Shown here: positions 27,624 through 36,164 of the stretch, piece after piece
Numbering within the stretch: the stretch's first letter is position 1
Layout of the letters: the number at the start of each line of letters is the position of its first letter
Notes under the pieces: model-generated
What the model was told of the DNA's origin: nothing
Databases searched by the model: none
What the model saw: the letters and a program-made list of their open reading frames with translations, nothing else
DNA from: Syntrophomonas sp. DTU019
GTDB lineage: Bacteria > Bacillota > Syntrophomonadia > Syntrophomonadales > Syntrophomonadaceae
Length of the DNA: 64,000 nucleotides
Reading direction: 5' to 3'
Assembly (NCBI GenBank): GCA_913757435.1
Contig: CAJYDM010000008.1
Span: forward strand, 1 to 64,000
Program-made: the position numbers and the translations under genes

Positions 27624-29401
27624 GAGCCACTGGGGGTCACAGGGCCATGATACCAGACCTCTTTGCGGTAGGTCTTGTCACCCTTATAGCTTGCCCAGGG
27701 TCATCCGGGAAAACTGCTTAATATTTCGGGCTATAATTTTGTAAGCAGTGAACAAGTAAGTTTTTAGCATGCCACGTGTGTAAAGGTTATTCAGATCTTC
27801 TCCTCTTTTTAGAGCGGAGTTGGTTGCTTCGATTCCAGCACGATAACTGGTGTTTTCACGTCTGACCTCAATATCGTGTATTTGATCTCTAACCCGGTCA
27901 GCCTGGATGGTTTTTAAACTAACCCGTAATATCCGGTCTTTCTTCTGGGTCTTTACTGGACATATATCAAAATTCGGGCATCCTTGGCAATCCTCGTGTT
28001 TGAAGTGGCAACTGCTAGTCTTGGAACCGGGATTGAAATCGCTTCTAAATGGGCTCTTGCCCTGGGGGCAACTGATTATTTTCATATCATCATCAAACTT
28101 AAAACTGGTTGTGGAAAGTTTATCTGATGGAGCCTTACGTCCGGTCATATCTGTATAGTGTAGGTTAACCTCTAGCTCATCTGCCATTTCTATGACCTCT
28201 TGGCCGTAGTAACCTCCATCTAAGTAGATGTCCAATACATCCGTACTTTGTTTAATGATGGGTATGCGCTCCTTAGCCATCTCTACATCGCTGATGTTAT
28301 TGGGTTGTACTGAAAAGTCGGTAATCACCTGAATCGGGTTTTCTTTGCTACTGGTTTCGCTCACGTTTAAAACGTATCCGCTATGGTTCTTACCCGCTTT
28401 GTTACGGAAGGTAGCGTCACTATCATAAGCTGATTGCAGGGAACCGCTTTCAATTTCACTACTGGGCTTGGCGAGCCATATTCCCTTAGATTCATCGAAG
28501 GCAGCCTGTTCGCCTAGAAAACGCTTAAGCAGAACCATTTCTCGTTTTGAAGCAAGGTTACGATCCTTATTTGCCAAGTTATCTACCTCTTGCATGAGGT
28601 TAAGGACTTTCTGGAACCTGCTTTCCAGTTCCTGATTTCTAGTTCTGTATAGTAAATCAGTTCTGAAGCTATCTCTTAACACTTGTTTGAGATTATCGGA
28701 AAGCATGTTAGAAGCAATGCCTCTTACCGCTTGAACCAATACATCCAGGGCTAACGAGAGTCTACCGGCTTTCTTGATATTGGGAGAAATCAAGGTAGAA
28801 TCCATACGCTGGTCATCGGTTTTTATCCCGGCTTGTTCGATAAAATTCTTGGTTAGGATTTCAAACTGTTGGAAAATCACTTCATCTTGCTCGGGATACT
28901 CTAATATGTGCCTATAAACTCTTTCTCTGAATTCGTAAAGGGTACGTTCAGCCAGGTAAACCTCACCCAGGTTTCTTATACCTAGGGCATAATTGACCTG
29001 GAAGTTAAAGTAGAACTGCTCGATTAATTCTTGATCAGTATAACCAAACATGTTTTTGATAATCTCTAATGACATCAGTATATTAACTGGAACATTGGGT
29101 CTGCCGGTATCAAGACAATACATGGGGGCAAACAGATCTTCGTTGATTTTACAAAAAACATGTTCATAGAAAACTGGTGCCCAGGTTTTGTTTAGTAGTT
29201 TGGCTACACTTGGTCTCATGGACTGGTAATGGCTAAAAAGTTCATCTTGATAGTGACTATCGTTTTTACGGAACATACTGCAAAACCACCCTAAAGTTAG
29301 TTTATCTTTTATTTGCTTTAAATATCTAACTATTACTTCGATATTCACAGTGGTTTATCCTGCTGTTTTACAATATTTTTGGGGTTTTTGCAGTGGAATC
29401 A
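27624..29401 (-). mobile_element. intact IS1182-type insertion sequence
   Basis: The outer end near 29401 is shared with the degenerate copy at 5511, which sets that boundary well. The other end near 27624 is placed by a short inverted match (CCACTG on both sides) and is less sure. Size about 1.78 kb, with one transposase gene. Confidence 0.8.
27684..29348 (-). CDS. transposase, IS1182 family
   Basis: The 554-residue protein has the DUF772 N-terminal region (RPNVPVNILMSLEIIKNMF, GYTDQELIEQFYFNFQVNYA) and a C-terminal DDE domain with YDSDATFRNKAGKNHSGY, YLDGGYYGQEVIEMA and the Cys-rich insert CQGCPNFDICPVK. The frame is fully open, in contrast to the broken copy at 5.5-7.3 kb. It probably retains activity. 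Confidence 0.9.
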   Translation of the reverse strand: MNIEVIVRYLKQIKDKLTLGWFCSMFRKNDSHYQDELFSHYQSMRPSVAKLLNKTWAPVFYEHVFCKINEDLFAPMYCLDTGRPNVPVNILMSLEIIKNMFGYTDQELIEQFYFNFQVNYALGIRNLGEVYLAERTLYEFRERVYRHILEYPEQDEVIFQQFEILTKNFIEQAGIKTDDQRMDSTLISPNIKKAGRLSLALDVLVQAVRGIASNMLSDNLKQVLRDSFRTDLLYRTRNQELESRFQKVLNLMQEVDNLANKDRNLASKREMVLLKRFLGEQAAFDESKGIWLAKPSSEIESGSLQSAYDSDATFRNKAGKNHSGYVLNVSETSSKENPIQVITDFSVQPNNISDVEMAKERIPIIKQSTDVLDIYLDGGYYGQEVIEMADELEVNLHYTDMTGRKAPSDKLSTTSFKFDDDMKIISCPQGKSPFRSDFNPGSKTSSCHFKHEDCQGCPNFDICPVKTQKKDRILRVSLKTIQADRVRDQIHDIEVRRENTSYRAGIEATNSALKRGEDLNNLYTRGMLKTYLFTAYKIIARNIKQFSRMTLGKL

Positions 29402-29641
29402 ATAATAAATAGTAACGAAAAAATTGCCGCCGAGACGGGGTCATCGACAAAGGATGTCGACAGCCCCGTCTAAATGTTATTATGGTTTCAAGCCTCCCCA
29501 CCGGCAGGCGTTTTCTTTGAGGTTGTTTCAGATTCTAAGGCTTTGATTTGAGGCGAGACCTCATCCTAATATGACTCTTACAGCCCAATGGAGGAAAGCG
29601 GGGCCCAAAAGAGAATATTCTATAATGAGGTGCCTAATCAG
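29402..29641. other. intergenic stretch with a hairpin
   Basis: An imperfect hairpin at about 29434-29470 (GACGGGG ... CCCCGTC with an inner TCGACA/TGTCGA pair) stands out. It has no T run on either side, so it is not a clear terminator. A short minus-strand open stretch ends at 29490 but has no recognisable start. Otherwise I see only the leader of the gene at 29642. Confidence 0.4.
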
Positions 29642-30178
29642 ATGTCTATCAAGAGAAATCAACCCCAAATCGATATCAAGGTGATTTTTGCTAAAAAGCG
29701 CCGCGCCATAGCTATCAGGATTGAGGCTGCGGCTGCCCGGGGCCAGGTATACCTAGAGTCAGGCAGTACAGAAGCTTTAGCCGATTTCGCTGATCATGTC
29801 CTGGTAACCATTCGTGAAGGTGCCTTTGAATTGCTCCGATCGGTGCCAGAGCAGACCTTGTGGAGCAGTCAGTGGTCTGAAATACTGGACCGCTGCCACG
29901 GCTTCGTTGACGACCAGGGCGAGTATCTTTTCAAAAGATGCCTGGAGCTGTGGGGCAGTGATGCTCAGGCTGTACAAGTCTATATCGAAGATGCCTGTCA
30001 CCGCATCAAAACTGATTTGAGCGGAGAAGTGGAGATCGCCCAACGTTTACACAGGCAGAGCCCCTGGGAGGTTAAAGTGCGCCCGGGCATCAAGATCCCC
30101 CCTCAGGAAACCATCAAGCTGCTGGTAATCAGCATTGCCGCATTGGCCTTGGGGTTTCTGCTGGGAAGACTTATATAG
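29642..30178 (+). CDS. hypothetical protein with C-terminal membrane anchor
   Basis: A protein of 178 residues if started at the ATG at 29642, which has GAGGTG nine bases upstream; an in-frame ATG at 29588 would add 18 residues. The body is soluble and mixed in charge. The last 25 residues (TIKLLVISIAALALGFLLGR) form a single membrane helix with almost nothing after it, so this is a tail-anchored type protein facing the cytoplasm. I do not recognise the family. Confidence 0.6.
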   Translation: MSIKRNQPQIDIKVIFAKKRRAIAIRIEAAAARGQVYLESGSTEALADFADHVLVTIREGAFELLRSVPEQTLWSSQWSEILDRCHGFVDDQGEYLFKRCLELWGSDAQAVQVYIEDACHRIKTDLSGEVEIAQRLHRQSPWEVKVRPGIKIPPQETIKLLVISIAALALGFLLGRLI

Positions 30179-30247
30179 CAGTGTTTAGGGCTTAATAAAT
30201 GCACTGGTATTTAAAGAAATGGTAGTTATCATCTGGCAATTAAGGTC

Positions 30248-30418
30248 TTAATAGCCGTGGTTGAAGCCTTCAGCCATCAAACCGAGTCCCATCACGGCGA
30301 ACACCAGCATCCAGTTGGTGTTGAGGGGAAAAGGCTGCAGGATCACGAAACCGATGAGGAACAGTCCCAGGGCGATACGGATGCCTCGGTCTAAGGCATC
30401 GAGATTTTTATAGTCCAT
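30248..30418 (-). CDS. small membrane protein, DUF2892 (YgaP-like)
   Basis: A 56-residue protein too short for most gene finders. It starts at an ATG (30416-30418) behind GGAGGGG. Charged head (DYKNLDALDRGIRI) then two hydrophobic segments (ALGLFLIGFVILQPF and MLVFAVMGLGLMAEGF). This is the pattern of DUF2892 proteins: a DRxxR motif followed by two membrane helices. Function of the family is unknown. A second possible member lies at 33068-33268. Confidence 0.75.
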   Translation of the reverse strand: MDYKNLDALDRGIRIALGLFLIGFVILQPFPLNTNWMLVFAVMGLGLMAEGFNHGY

Positions 30419-30623
30419 TTGCTACCCCTCCAGTTCGAATCTAGTTGTTAATTTGCCCTGGGGGCGGTTTAATAAATCCTCGGACGCTATGAATATAAAA
30501 CCTTTTGGGGAAAAAAAGACCAGTGCGGGTCACTTAATCCAGGATGCGGAGAAAACTGGGATTGTTGTTAAACAGGCCGGTTCGCTTAAGCTGTTATGTT
30601 GATACATTTGGAGGAGGAAAGAT
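30419..30623. other. divergent intergenic region upstream of cobS
   Basis: It separates the DUF2892 gene from cobS. I looked for a cobalamin riboswitch (B12 box) before cobS and did not find one. It should hold promoters in both directions. Confidence 0.4.
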
Positions 30624-31364
30624 ATGCGCAGTCTGCTGCTGGCCATCAGTTTTTTAACTATTTTTCCGGTTTACGGCAATCGCATCGCTGATGATAGGGA
30701 ATTTTCTAATTCGCTGTATTTCTATCCCCTGGTGGGCTTTATTATCGGCATGATCCTCCTGCTGGTGTTAAAAGGGGCGGAAATGCTGGGGCCAGGCCTG
30801 GCCACAGAGGCTTTGCTGCTGTTGGTCTGGGTGGCAGTCACCGGGGCTCTGCACTTGGACGGTCTAATGGATTCCGCCGATGGCTTGTTCTCCGGCAGAG
30901 AGCGGGAGCGCAAATTGGAGATCATGAAGGACAGCCGGGTGGGCGCCATGGGAGCGGTGGCGCTGGTAGTAGCTTTACTGCTCAAACTGGCTTTCCTGGA
31001 TAATCTGTCCCCGGTGGATAAGGCCTGGGTGATCCTGGTGGCACCGGCCGCGGGGCGCTTTATGATGGTGTATGCGGTTTGCCGCTACCCATATGCCAGG
31101 CCTGCAGGAGGCCTGGGAGCGGCGTTCGGCGGTCAGGCGGGATGGCCTCAACTGACCGGGGCGGCTCTGCTGCTGGCTGCCGGCGCCTGGTTGGTTTTTG
31201 CCGGGACGGCTTTGCTTGCGGTCGCGATTGCGGTTGTTACTGGAATGACGATCGCCGCCTGGATAGCCCGGCAGTTAGGGGGCTTGACCGGCGACAGCTT
31301 CGGGGCTTTATGTGAATGCACCGAGACAGTATTCATAATGGCTGCGGTATTACTGCTTCATTAG
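30624..31364 (+). CDS. cobS: adenosylcobinamide-GDP ribazoletransferase
   Basis: CobS joins adenosylcobinamide-GDP with alpha-ribazole (phosphate) in the last steps of cobalamin assembly, in the membrane. The sequence opens LLLAISFLTIFPV and has the conserved GALHLDGLMDSADGLFSG motif with acidic residues (about 75-92), MKDSRVGAMGAVAL near 103, and several membrane helices. 246 residues is the usual length. ATG follows GGAGGAGG. It is followed 24 bases later by the cobC-like phosphatase, which is its usual partner. Confidence 0.93.
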   Translation: MRSLLLAISFLTIFPVYGNRIADDREFSNSLYFYPLVGFIIGMILLLVLKGAEMLGPGLATEALLLLVWVAVTGALHLDGLMDSADGLFSGRERERKLEIMKDSRVGAMGAVALVVALLLKLAFLDNLSPVDKAWVILVAPAAGRFMMVYAVCRYPYARPAGGLGAAFGGQAGWPQLTGAALLLAAGAWLVFAGTALLAVAIAVVTGMTIAAWIARQLGGLTGDSFGALCECTETVFIMAAVLLLH

Positions 31365-31388
31365 AGCCTTATTTAAAGGAGTATCAAC

Positions 31389-31979
31389 ATGAGGTTAATT
31401 CTGATCAGACACGGGGAAACCGCGTGGAATGCCAGCCAGAGGTATCAAGGCCAGACTGATATACCGCTGAACGAGAGCGGGCGGGAGCAGGCCAGGCGGC
31501 TGGCGGACTATCTGGCAAAAAATGAAGCTCTGCAGGCAGTGTACTGCAGCGATCTGTCGCGGGCCATCGAGACCGCTCAGATTTTGGCCCGGGAAGCGGA
31601 TATTGAGCCCATCCCGGATAAACGGCTGCGTGAATTCTGTTTCGGCCTTTGGGAAGGTCTAACTTTTAATGAGATCTGGGAGAGCTACCGTGAGGACTTC
31701 GAGAATTGGTTCAATAACTTCGAGGAATTCTGCGTGCCTGAAGGAGAGTCTTTCAGCGATTTGTCTGCGCGCAGCCTGGAGGCTATCGAAGAGATAAAGG
31801 CCAAACATTCCGACACCGTGGCAGTGGTCACCCACGGAGGGGTAATCAAGGCGGTGCTGTGCAACCTTAAACACAGCCCTGATCCCTGGCGGGATACCGT
31901 TCCCCCCGGATCAATTACCATTGTCGACTTTTTCCCTGAGCATACCGAGATCCGCTGCGTAGGCCTGACGGTTCAATAG
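31389..31979 (+). CDS. cobC: alpha-ribazole phosphatase (histidine phosphatase family)
   Basis: The 196-residue protein has the phosphohistidine motif LIRHGETAWN at residues 4-13, an acidic loop GLWEGLTFNEI and the second His in VVTHGGVIKAVL near 150. Proteins of this family next to cobS remove the phosphate from alpha-ribazole 5'-phosphate or from adenosylcobalamin phosphate. The gene context is what favours CobC over a general phosphoglycerate mutase. ATG at 31389 follows AAAGGAG. Confidence 0.85.
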   Translation: MRLILIRHGETAWNASQRYQGQTDIPLNESGREQARRLADYLAKNEALQAVYCSDLSRAIETAQILAREADIEPIPDKRLREFCFGLWEGLTFNEIWESYREDFENWFNNFEEFCVPEGESFSDLSARSLEAIEEIKAKHSDTVAVVTHGGVIKAVLCNLKHSPDPWRDTVPPGSITIVDFFPEHTEIRCVGLTVQ

Positions 31980-32110
31980 AGAACCCGGCAGATCATCACT
32001 GCATGGGCCATATTTGCGCCCAACATCCGATATATCTCCTTTCAACTACATCCGCCAACTTACATAAAACTGGTAGACACGCATATAATAAAGCGGATAT
32101 AAAAACATAA

Positions 32111-32310
32111 AAGGCACCCTTGAGTGCCGAGGACGGGTTGAGCATAGCATTGGCCTTGACATGAGCAATAAAACCTTTTCACATACAGCAGATATGAAAA
32201 TATCGCCCGGGTCAAGTCATCCCGGTAATTTTGAGTATTGGGCTGACATATGTTGTAGAGGGGATGTCTGCCAGATGGCCAGGTTAACGACTCAACCCGC
32301 ATGGGCAAGA
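32111..32310 (-). ncRNA. candidate structured RNA with terminator
   Basis: On the minus strand, CGGGTTGAG at 32299-32291 pairs with CTCAACCCG at 32142-32134, closing about 165 bases. Inside are further pairs: TGGCC/GGCCA and GACAT/ATGTC extend the stem, and CCGGG...CCCGG forms a distal hairpin. Directly after the closing stem comes a terminator (stem GGCAC/GTGCC, then TTTTATGTTTTT) at 32128-32101. No protein frame is credible. Size and a long stem with an open middle recall 6S RNA, but I see no sequence proof. Confidence 0.4.
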
Positions 32311-32508
32311 CGACTCGTGGTTCTCTAGCAACAAAGAGGAACAAGATTTCCTTTTTATTGCACTGTTTTTTTTCGTACACTTCACATATAATCAAATAAA
32401 TAGAAAGCAGAAAAGTCGGCAGATAATGTCAAAACAGCCTGTGAAGGGAACGGAACAACCGTCGTAAACGTAGTTTTGGGGAATGCAGCAAGATGCGGAG
32501 GTGAGGCT

Positions 32509-32910
32509 GTGAGTAAGCGATGGGGTAAAGGCGATCCAGTGAACTTATCCGATTTATTAAAAATTACTCCGGTTGCCAATGAAATAATTCAATTAGCGGA
32601 AGAACTGGAAATAAGCGTAGCAGACATACTATGGATAGTGACGCAGATCATTGATAACGGTGATGAAATCGATGCCAAGGCGTATGCTAAGCTGTTCAAT
32701 GAAGAAGATTTGAACATGGAAGAAGAATGGGAAGACATTGAAATTGATAACATAGAGTCAGATATGGAACAGGCCACTTACACCGTCGACGTTAAAATCA
32801 ACAGTGCCGGCCGCTTCCCGGAAGTAGGCTTCAAAGCCGGAATCAATGAGCGTGAGGATATCAGTTACTTCTTCGACATGGTTCTGGATATGTTGGAGAA
32901 GTTGGAATAA
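32509..32910 (+). CDS. hypothetical acidic protein, about 133 aa
   Basis: I place the start at a GTG at 32509, which has GGAGGTGA six bases upstream; an upstream in-frame ATG at 32476 has no site. The protein is rich in Asp and Glu, especially in the middle (NEEDLNMEEEWEDIEIDNI). The first half is helical (DLLKITPVANEIIQLAEELE), and the second half looks like a beta-strand domain (TYTVDVKINSAGRFPEVGFK). No family recognised. It ends in a strong terminator, so it is a one-gene unit. Confidence 0.65.
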   Translation: MSKRWGKGDPVNLSDLLKITPVANEIIQLAEELEISVADILWIVTQIIDNGDEIDAKAYAKLFNEEDLNMEEEWEDIEIDNIESDMEQATYTVDVKINSAGRFPEVGFKAGINEREDISYFFDMVLDMLEKLE

Positions 32911-32941
32911 ACCGAATCCCAGGATATACTAAACTACAACC

Positions 32942-32968
32942 AGAGCCCGGGATCTCCCGGGCTCTTTG
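32942..32968 (+). terminator. terminator of the acidic protein gene
   Basis: A ten-base perfect stem (AGAGCCCGGG / CCCGGGCTCT) with loop ATCT and a short T tail lies about 30 bases after the stop. Confidence 0.8.
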
Positions 32969-33067
32969 ATGTGTTTATGAAGGCTAAAATACTGCTAAGC
33001 GAATCACCGAATTACGCGAGGCTTAATGGCTTTTTTGATTTCCTTATCAAGGATAAAATCGAGATGG

Positions 33068-33268
33068 TTATAAGCTCGACTTCTGGCTTTGCCACCAGTC
33101 TATGAGCTCTGCCAGGGGGGAATATCTGAGGATGGCGCTGGCCAGTTCGACGGTTCCCAATACTCCGCAAACGGTGGCCGGCCATCCGCTTACCAGACCG
33201 GTTCCGGAAGCAAAGAAAAAACAGATCGCCAGGATAAACCTGGCCATGGCCCCATCACGACTCAACAT
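33068..33268 (-). CDS. small membrane protein, DUF2892-like
   Basis: A 66-residue protein from the ATG at 33266-33268, with AGGTGG about eight bases upstream. After a short charged head (LSRDGAMAR) there are two hydrophobic segments (FILAICFFFASGTGLVSG and ATVCGVLGTVELASAIL). The layout resembles the DUF2892 protein at 30248, but the match is looser. Function unknown. Confidence 0.55.
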   Translation of the reverse strand: MLSRDGAMARFILAICFFFASGTGLVSGWPATVCGVLGTVELASAILRYSPLAELIDWWQSQKSSL

Positions 33269-33409
33269 ATCTAGACCACCTGACCTTTCTCTTATTATCC
33301 TCACCACCGTGCTGCCCGATTATGTGGGTACAATTTCCCAACAAAAGATTCAAGCCCGACTAGCCTTGAGATATACTGAATGGAACAGAGGAAAGCGAGG
33401 CTGAATAAT

Positions 33410-34981
33410 ATGACCGATTGGGCAGTACTGCTAGCTACAGGGGCTGGATTGATTATAGGCGGATTAGGGATGGCTATGGCCATGCGAGGGCACTTTGAGG
33501 CTCAAAAGGGCTTGTATGAGCAGAACAGTGAACTGGAACGGTCCATGTATCAGAGCCACATCGGCCATAAAGAACAGCAGTTGGTGGAGCTGCGCCAGCG
33601 GGAGGCCGTTTTAGAACAGAAATGCGCTGAATTGACCGGGGAACTGCAGAACGAGCAGCAAAAACGTTCAGCCGCCGAGGAACGCTGTTTGCGCATTGAC
33701 GCTCTGGAAATCGCCCTGGAGAAGAAAGAAGGCCGGTTAAGTGAATTGCAGGTGGAGTTGAACCGTCTGCACAAAACCCAGGCAGGACTGGAGGAACGAC
33801 TGCAGGAGAGTACAAAGAGGCTGGCCGAGGAGAAGCAATTGCTGGACCAGGCCAGGGAAAAGCTGACCGAGGCTTTTGCCTCCCTGTCGGCTGAGGCCTT
33901 GCGCAAGAACAATCGGTCATTTCTCGACCTGGCCGCCACTTCCTTGCAGCAATTCCAGGAAGGCGCCAAAAACGATCTGGAAATAAGGCATAAAGCCATT
34001 CAAACCCTGGTGGAGCCGGTTCTCAATTCTTTGAAAGAAGTTGATAATAAAATGCAGCAACTGGAGAAGGAGCGCACTGCTGCATATGCCGGACTGATGG
34101 CTGAGGTGGGCAATATGACCCGCACCCAGGCACAGCTGCAGCAGGAAACCGCCAATCTGGTGAAGGCTTTGCGCCGCCCCGAGGTCAGAGGCCGCTGGGG
34201 AGAGATGCAATTGCGCCGGGTGGTGGAGTTGGCGGGGATGATCAACCATTGTGATTTCGTGGAACAACTGAGCAGTTCAAGCCCGGATTCCCGCCTGCGT
34301 CCTGACCTGATTGTCATGCTTCCTGGGAACCGGCGCGTTGTGGTCGATTCTAAAACCCCCTTGCAGGCCTACCTGGATGCCATGGAGAGCGAAGATGATG
34401 ATCTCAAAAGAGCCCGGCTGGCTGACCATGCCCGACAGCTCAGAACCCACATCAGCCAACTGGGAAACAAGAGCTACTGGGAGCAATTCCAGCCCACCCC
34501 AGAGTTCGCGGTTATGTTCATACCTGGGGAGGCCTTTTTTTCCGCCGCTTTGGAATACGACCCCAGCCTGATTGAGTACGGCTCACAGCAGCAAGTCATG
34601 CTGGCCACGCCAACCACTTTGATAGCCCTGCTCAGGGTAGTGGCTTTCGGCTGGAAGCAGGAGGCCATTGCTGATAATGCCCGGGAAATCAGTGCTCTGG
34701 GCCAGACCTTGTATGAACGTATTCGGGTCATGAGCAGGCATTTTGAAGAATTGCGCAAAGCCCTGGAACGAAGTGTTGAGGCCTACAATCAGACGGTAGG
34801 TTCTTTAGAGAGTCGGGTGCTGGTCACCGCACGGCGTTTTGCGGAATTGGGCATCTCTGCCTCAAAACCGCTCGCGAACACGGTGATGATAGATAAGCAT
34901 CCCCGTGCCCTGCTGGGAATGGTAGATGATTCTCTGGCTCAGGCATCCAGCAGCACCGATCAGGAAGGTGGACCCGGGTAG
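33410..34981 (+). CDS. rmuC: DNA recombination protein RmuC homologue
   Basis: RmuC limits inversions between short inverted repeats and is thought to be a nuclease. The start at 33410 gives an N-terminal membrane anchor (WAVLLATGAGLIIGGLG). Residues 40-170 form a long coiled coil rich in Glu, Gln and Lys. The conserved RmuC domain follows (RRPEVRGRWGEMQLRRVVEL, then VVVDSKTPLQAYLDAM with the nuclease-type Asp-Ser-Lys, and FMFIPGEAFFSAAL-like FAVMFIPGEAFF). About 523 residues. An upstream in-frame ATG at 33380 is possible but has a weaker site. Confidence 0.92.
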   Translation: MTDWAVLLATGAGLIIGGLGMAMAMRGHFEAQKGLYEQNSELERSMYQSHIGHKEQQLVELRQREAVLEQKCAELTGELQNEQQKRSAAEERCLRIDALEIALEKKEGRLSELQVELNRLHKTQAGLEERLQESTKRLAEEKQLLDQAREKLTEAFASLSAEALRKNNRSFLDLAATSLQQFQEGAKNDLEIRHKAIQTLVEPVLNSLKEVDNKMQQLEKERTAAYAGLMAEVGNMTRTQAQLQQETANLVKALRRPEVRGRWGEMQLRRVVELAGMINHCDFVEQLSSSSPDSRLRPDLIVMLPGNRRVVVDSKTPLQAYLDAMESEDDDLKRARLADHARQLRTHISQLGNKSYWEQFQPTPEFAVMFIPGEAFFSAALEYDPSLIEYGSQQQVMLATPTTLIALLRVVAFGWKQEAIADNAREISALGQTLYERIRVMSRHFEELRKALERSVEAYNQTVGSLESRVLVTARRFAELGISASKPLANTVMIDKHPRALLGMVDDSLAQASSSTDQEGGPG

Positions 34982-35094
34982 ATAATACGCGAAATTTTTC
35001 TAAAAACTTAACAGAAATCGCCATATTTTTTGTGGTGGAGGATACTATAATATATAATATGAGTTGAAGACAAAATACCCGGAGAGGAGGTGAG

Positions 35095-35181
35095 ATGCAA
35101 TTGGATAAAAAGCTTATAGATGAGATCCTGCGTTCGATTGGACTGGAGCACATCGAGGACGACAGAGATGACAGAGAATAA
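35095..35181 (+). CDS. 28-residue acidic peptide with its own RBS and terminator
   Basis: The ATG at 35095 follows GGAGAGGAGGTGAG, a very strong site, and the TAA is followed immediately by a perfect terminator. The peptide begins MQLDKKLIDEILRSIGLEH and ends in an acidic, Arg-containing tail (EDDRDDRE); the first part would be an amphipathic helix. A TATAAT box lies about 45 bases upstream. The signals argue that it is translated. No homologue recognised. Confidence 0.6.
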   Translation: MQLDKKLIDEILRSIGLEHIEDDRDDRE

Positions 35182-35223
35182 GAAGAAGCCATTTAAGAAC
35201 CCTTAAATGGCTTCTTCATTTTT
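35182..35223 (+). terminator. strong terminator
   Basis: A 16-base perfect stem (begins GAAGAAGCC) with a four-base loop AACC, then ATTTTTC. It starts at the stop codon of the 28-residue peptide gene and also lies between this gene and the convergent deacetylase gene, so it may act in both directions. Confidence 0.88.
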
Positions 35224-35243
35224 CTGCCAGCCCCTGCCCAAGG

Positions 35244-35978
35244 CTACTCCTCAGCCTGGCGCAGCAGTTCGGAAATGGTCACTATTTCGTAGCCCTGACT
35301 GTGGAGGTTATGGATGATGATCGGCAAGGCCTGGGCGGTTTGTTTGCAGGTATCGCTGGCATGCATCAGGATGATGTCGCCGGGATGAACGCGCTTGTTG
35401 ATGCGCTCCACAATTACTGAGACTCCCGGGTTCATCCAGTCCAGTGAGTCGGTGCCCCATTGTATGGCCTTATAATCACACTCGCGAATGGCTTCCATGA
35501 CATTGTCATTGTAATCGCCGTTGGGGGTGCGGATGAGGCGGGGGGCTTCACCAGTCACCTCCTGAATCGCCTGGTGAGCCTTCATGATTTCCTCCTTGAC
35601 CTCGGTCTTGCTGAAAATGGTGAGATTGAGGTGCCGGTGCCCGTGGCTGGCTATCTCGTGGCCGTCGGCCTGAATGCGTTTTACAATTTCAGGATACTGA
35701 GTGGCCCAGGGGCCGGAGATGAAAAAGGTACATTCTACCTGTTCGGCTTGGAGTATATCCAGGACCTGAGGGGCGGTTTCAAAACCCCAACTGATATCAA
35801 AGGTCAAGGCAACGATTTTCTTGTCGGTTTTAACCTCCTGCAGCGGTTTTTGTTTCAGGAAGGCCTGTACATAAACCCCACTGGTTGCCAAAAGCAGCAT
35901 CACCAGTACGGCGATCACTACCAACTTGGTCTGCGGATTCATTTCATAAAAACCAAAGAATCTGGGCAAAATCCTCAC
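35244..35978 (-). CDS. polysaccharide deacetylase, PdaB-like (sporulation)
   Basis: This NodB-type deacetylase has an N-terminal membrane anchor (VVIAVLVMLLLATSGVYV), then LTFDISWGFETAPQVLDIL with the first catalytic Asp, ATFF-like CTFFISGPWATQ, GHEIASHGHRHLNLT with the metal His pair, LIRTPNGDYND, and ILMHASD near the end. The DISWG and RTPNGDYN variants are those of PdaB, a B. subtilis sporulation enzyme. A GTG at 35978 behind AAGGGAG gives a short head (RILPRFFGFYE) like other PdaB proteins; an ATG at 35942 is the alternative. It sits alone, outside an obvious operon. Confidence 0.87.
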   Translation of the reverse strand: MRILPRFFGFYEMNPQTKLVVIAVLVMLLLATSGVYVQAFLKQKPLQEVKTDKKIVALTFDISWGFETAPQVLDILQAEQVECTFFISGPWATQYPEIVKRIQADGHEIASHGHRHLNLTIFSKTEVKEEIMKAHQAIQEVTGEAPRLIRTPNGDYNDNVMEAIRECDYKAIQWGTDSLDWMNPGVSVIVERINKRVHPGDIILMHASDTCKQTAQALPIIIHNLHSQGYEIVTISELLRQAEE

Positions 35979-36111
35979 TCCCTTGCCTTTAATGAATTCT
36001 ATGGCGAAAAAGGCGGCTTTATTCAGATTTTCCCCAGGCTGATCAACTCCTCTATGGTGACAAGACCTAACCTTCGCCGCGTTTCCGCCGTGCCTGCAGG
36101 GTAACCCCGGC

Positions 36112-36139
36112 AAAAAAATACCGGGGGATTATCCCCCGG
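36112..36139 (-). terminator. terminator of the 36.2-kb hypothetical gene
   Basis: Read on the minus strand, CCGGGGGATAATCCCCCGG is followed by TATTTTTTT. It lies 26 bases after the stop of the gene ending at 36165. Confidence 0.85.
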
Positions 36140-36164
36140 CTGTAATGGCCGATCTGTGACGCAA

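Noticed and set aside
29480-29570. Short minus-strand open stretch that could be the end of a truncated gene
   Set aside because: Only about 22 codons before an upstream stop, with no family resemblance.
30419-30623. Cobalamin riboswitch before cobS
   Set aside because: I searched for the B12 box and the surrounding stems on the plus strand and did not find them.
32060-32395. Minus-strand 111-codon open frame
   Set aside because: It runs through a terminator and the candidate structured RNA, and shows no ribosome binding site or protein-like features.
36003-36113. N-terminal extension of the PdaB-like deacetylase to 36113
   Set aside because: The added residues are unlike the family and no ribosome binding site precedes them; a GTG at 35978 with a good site fits better.
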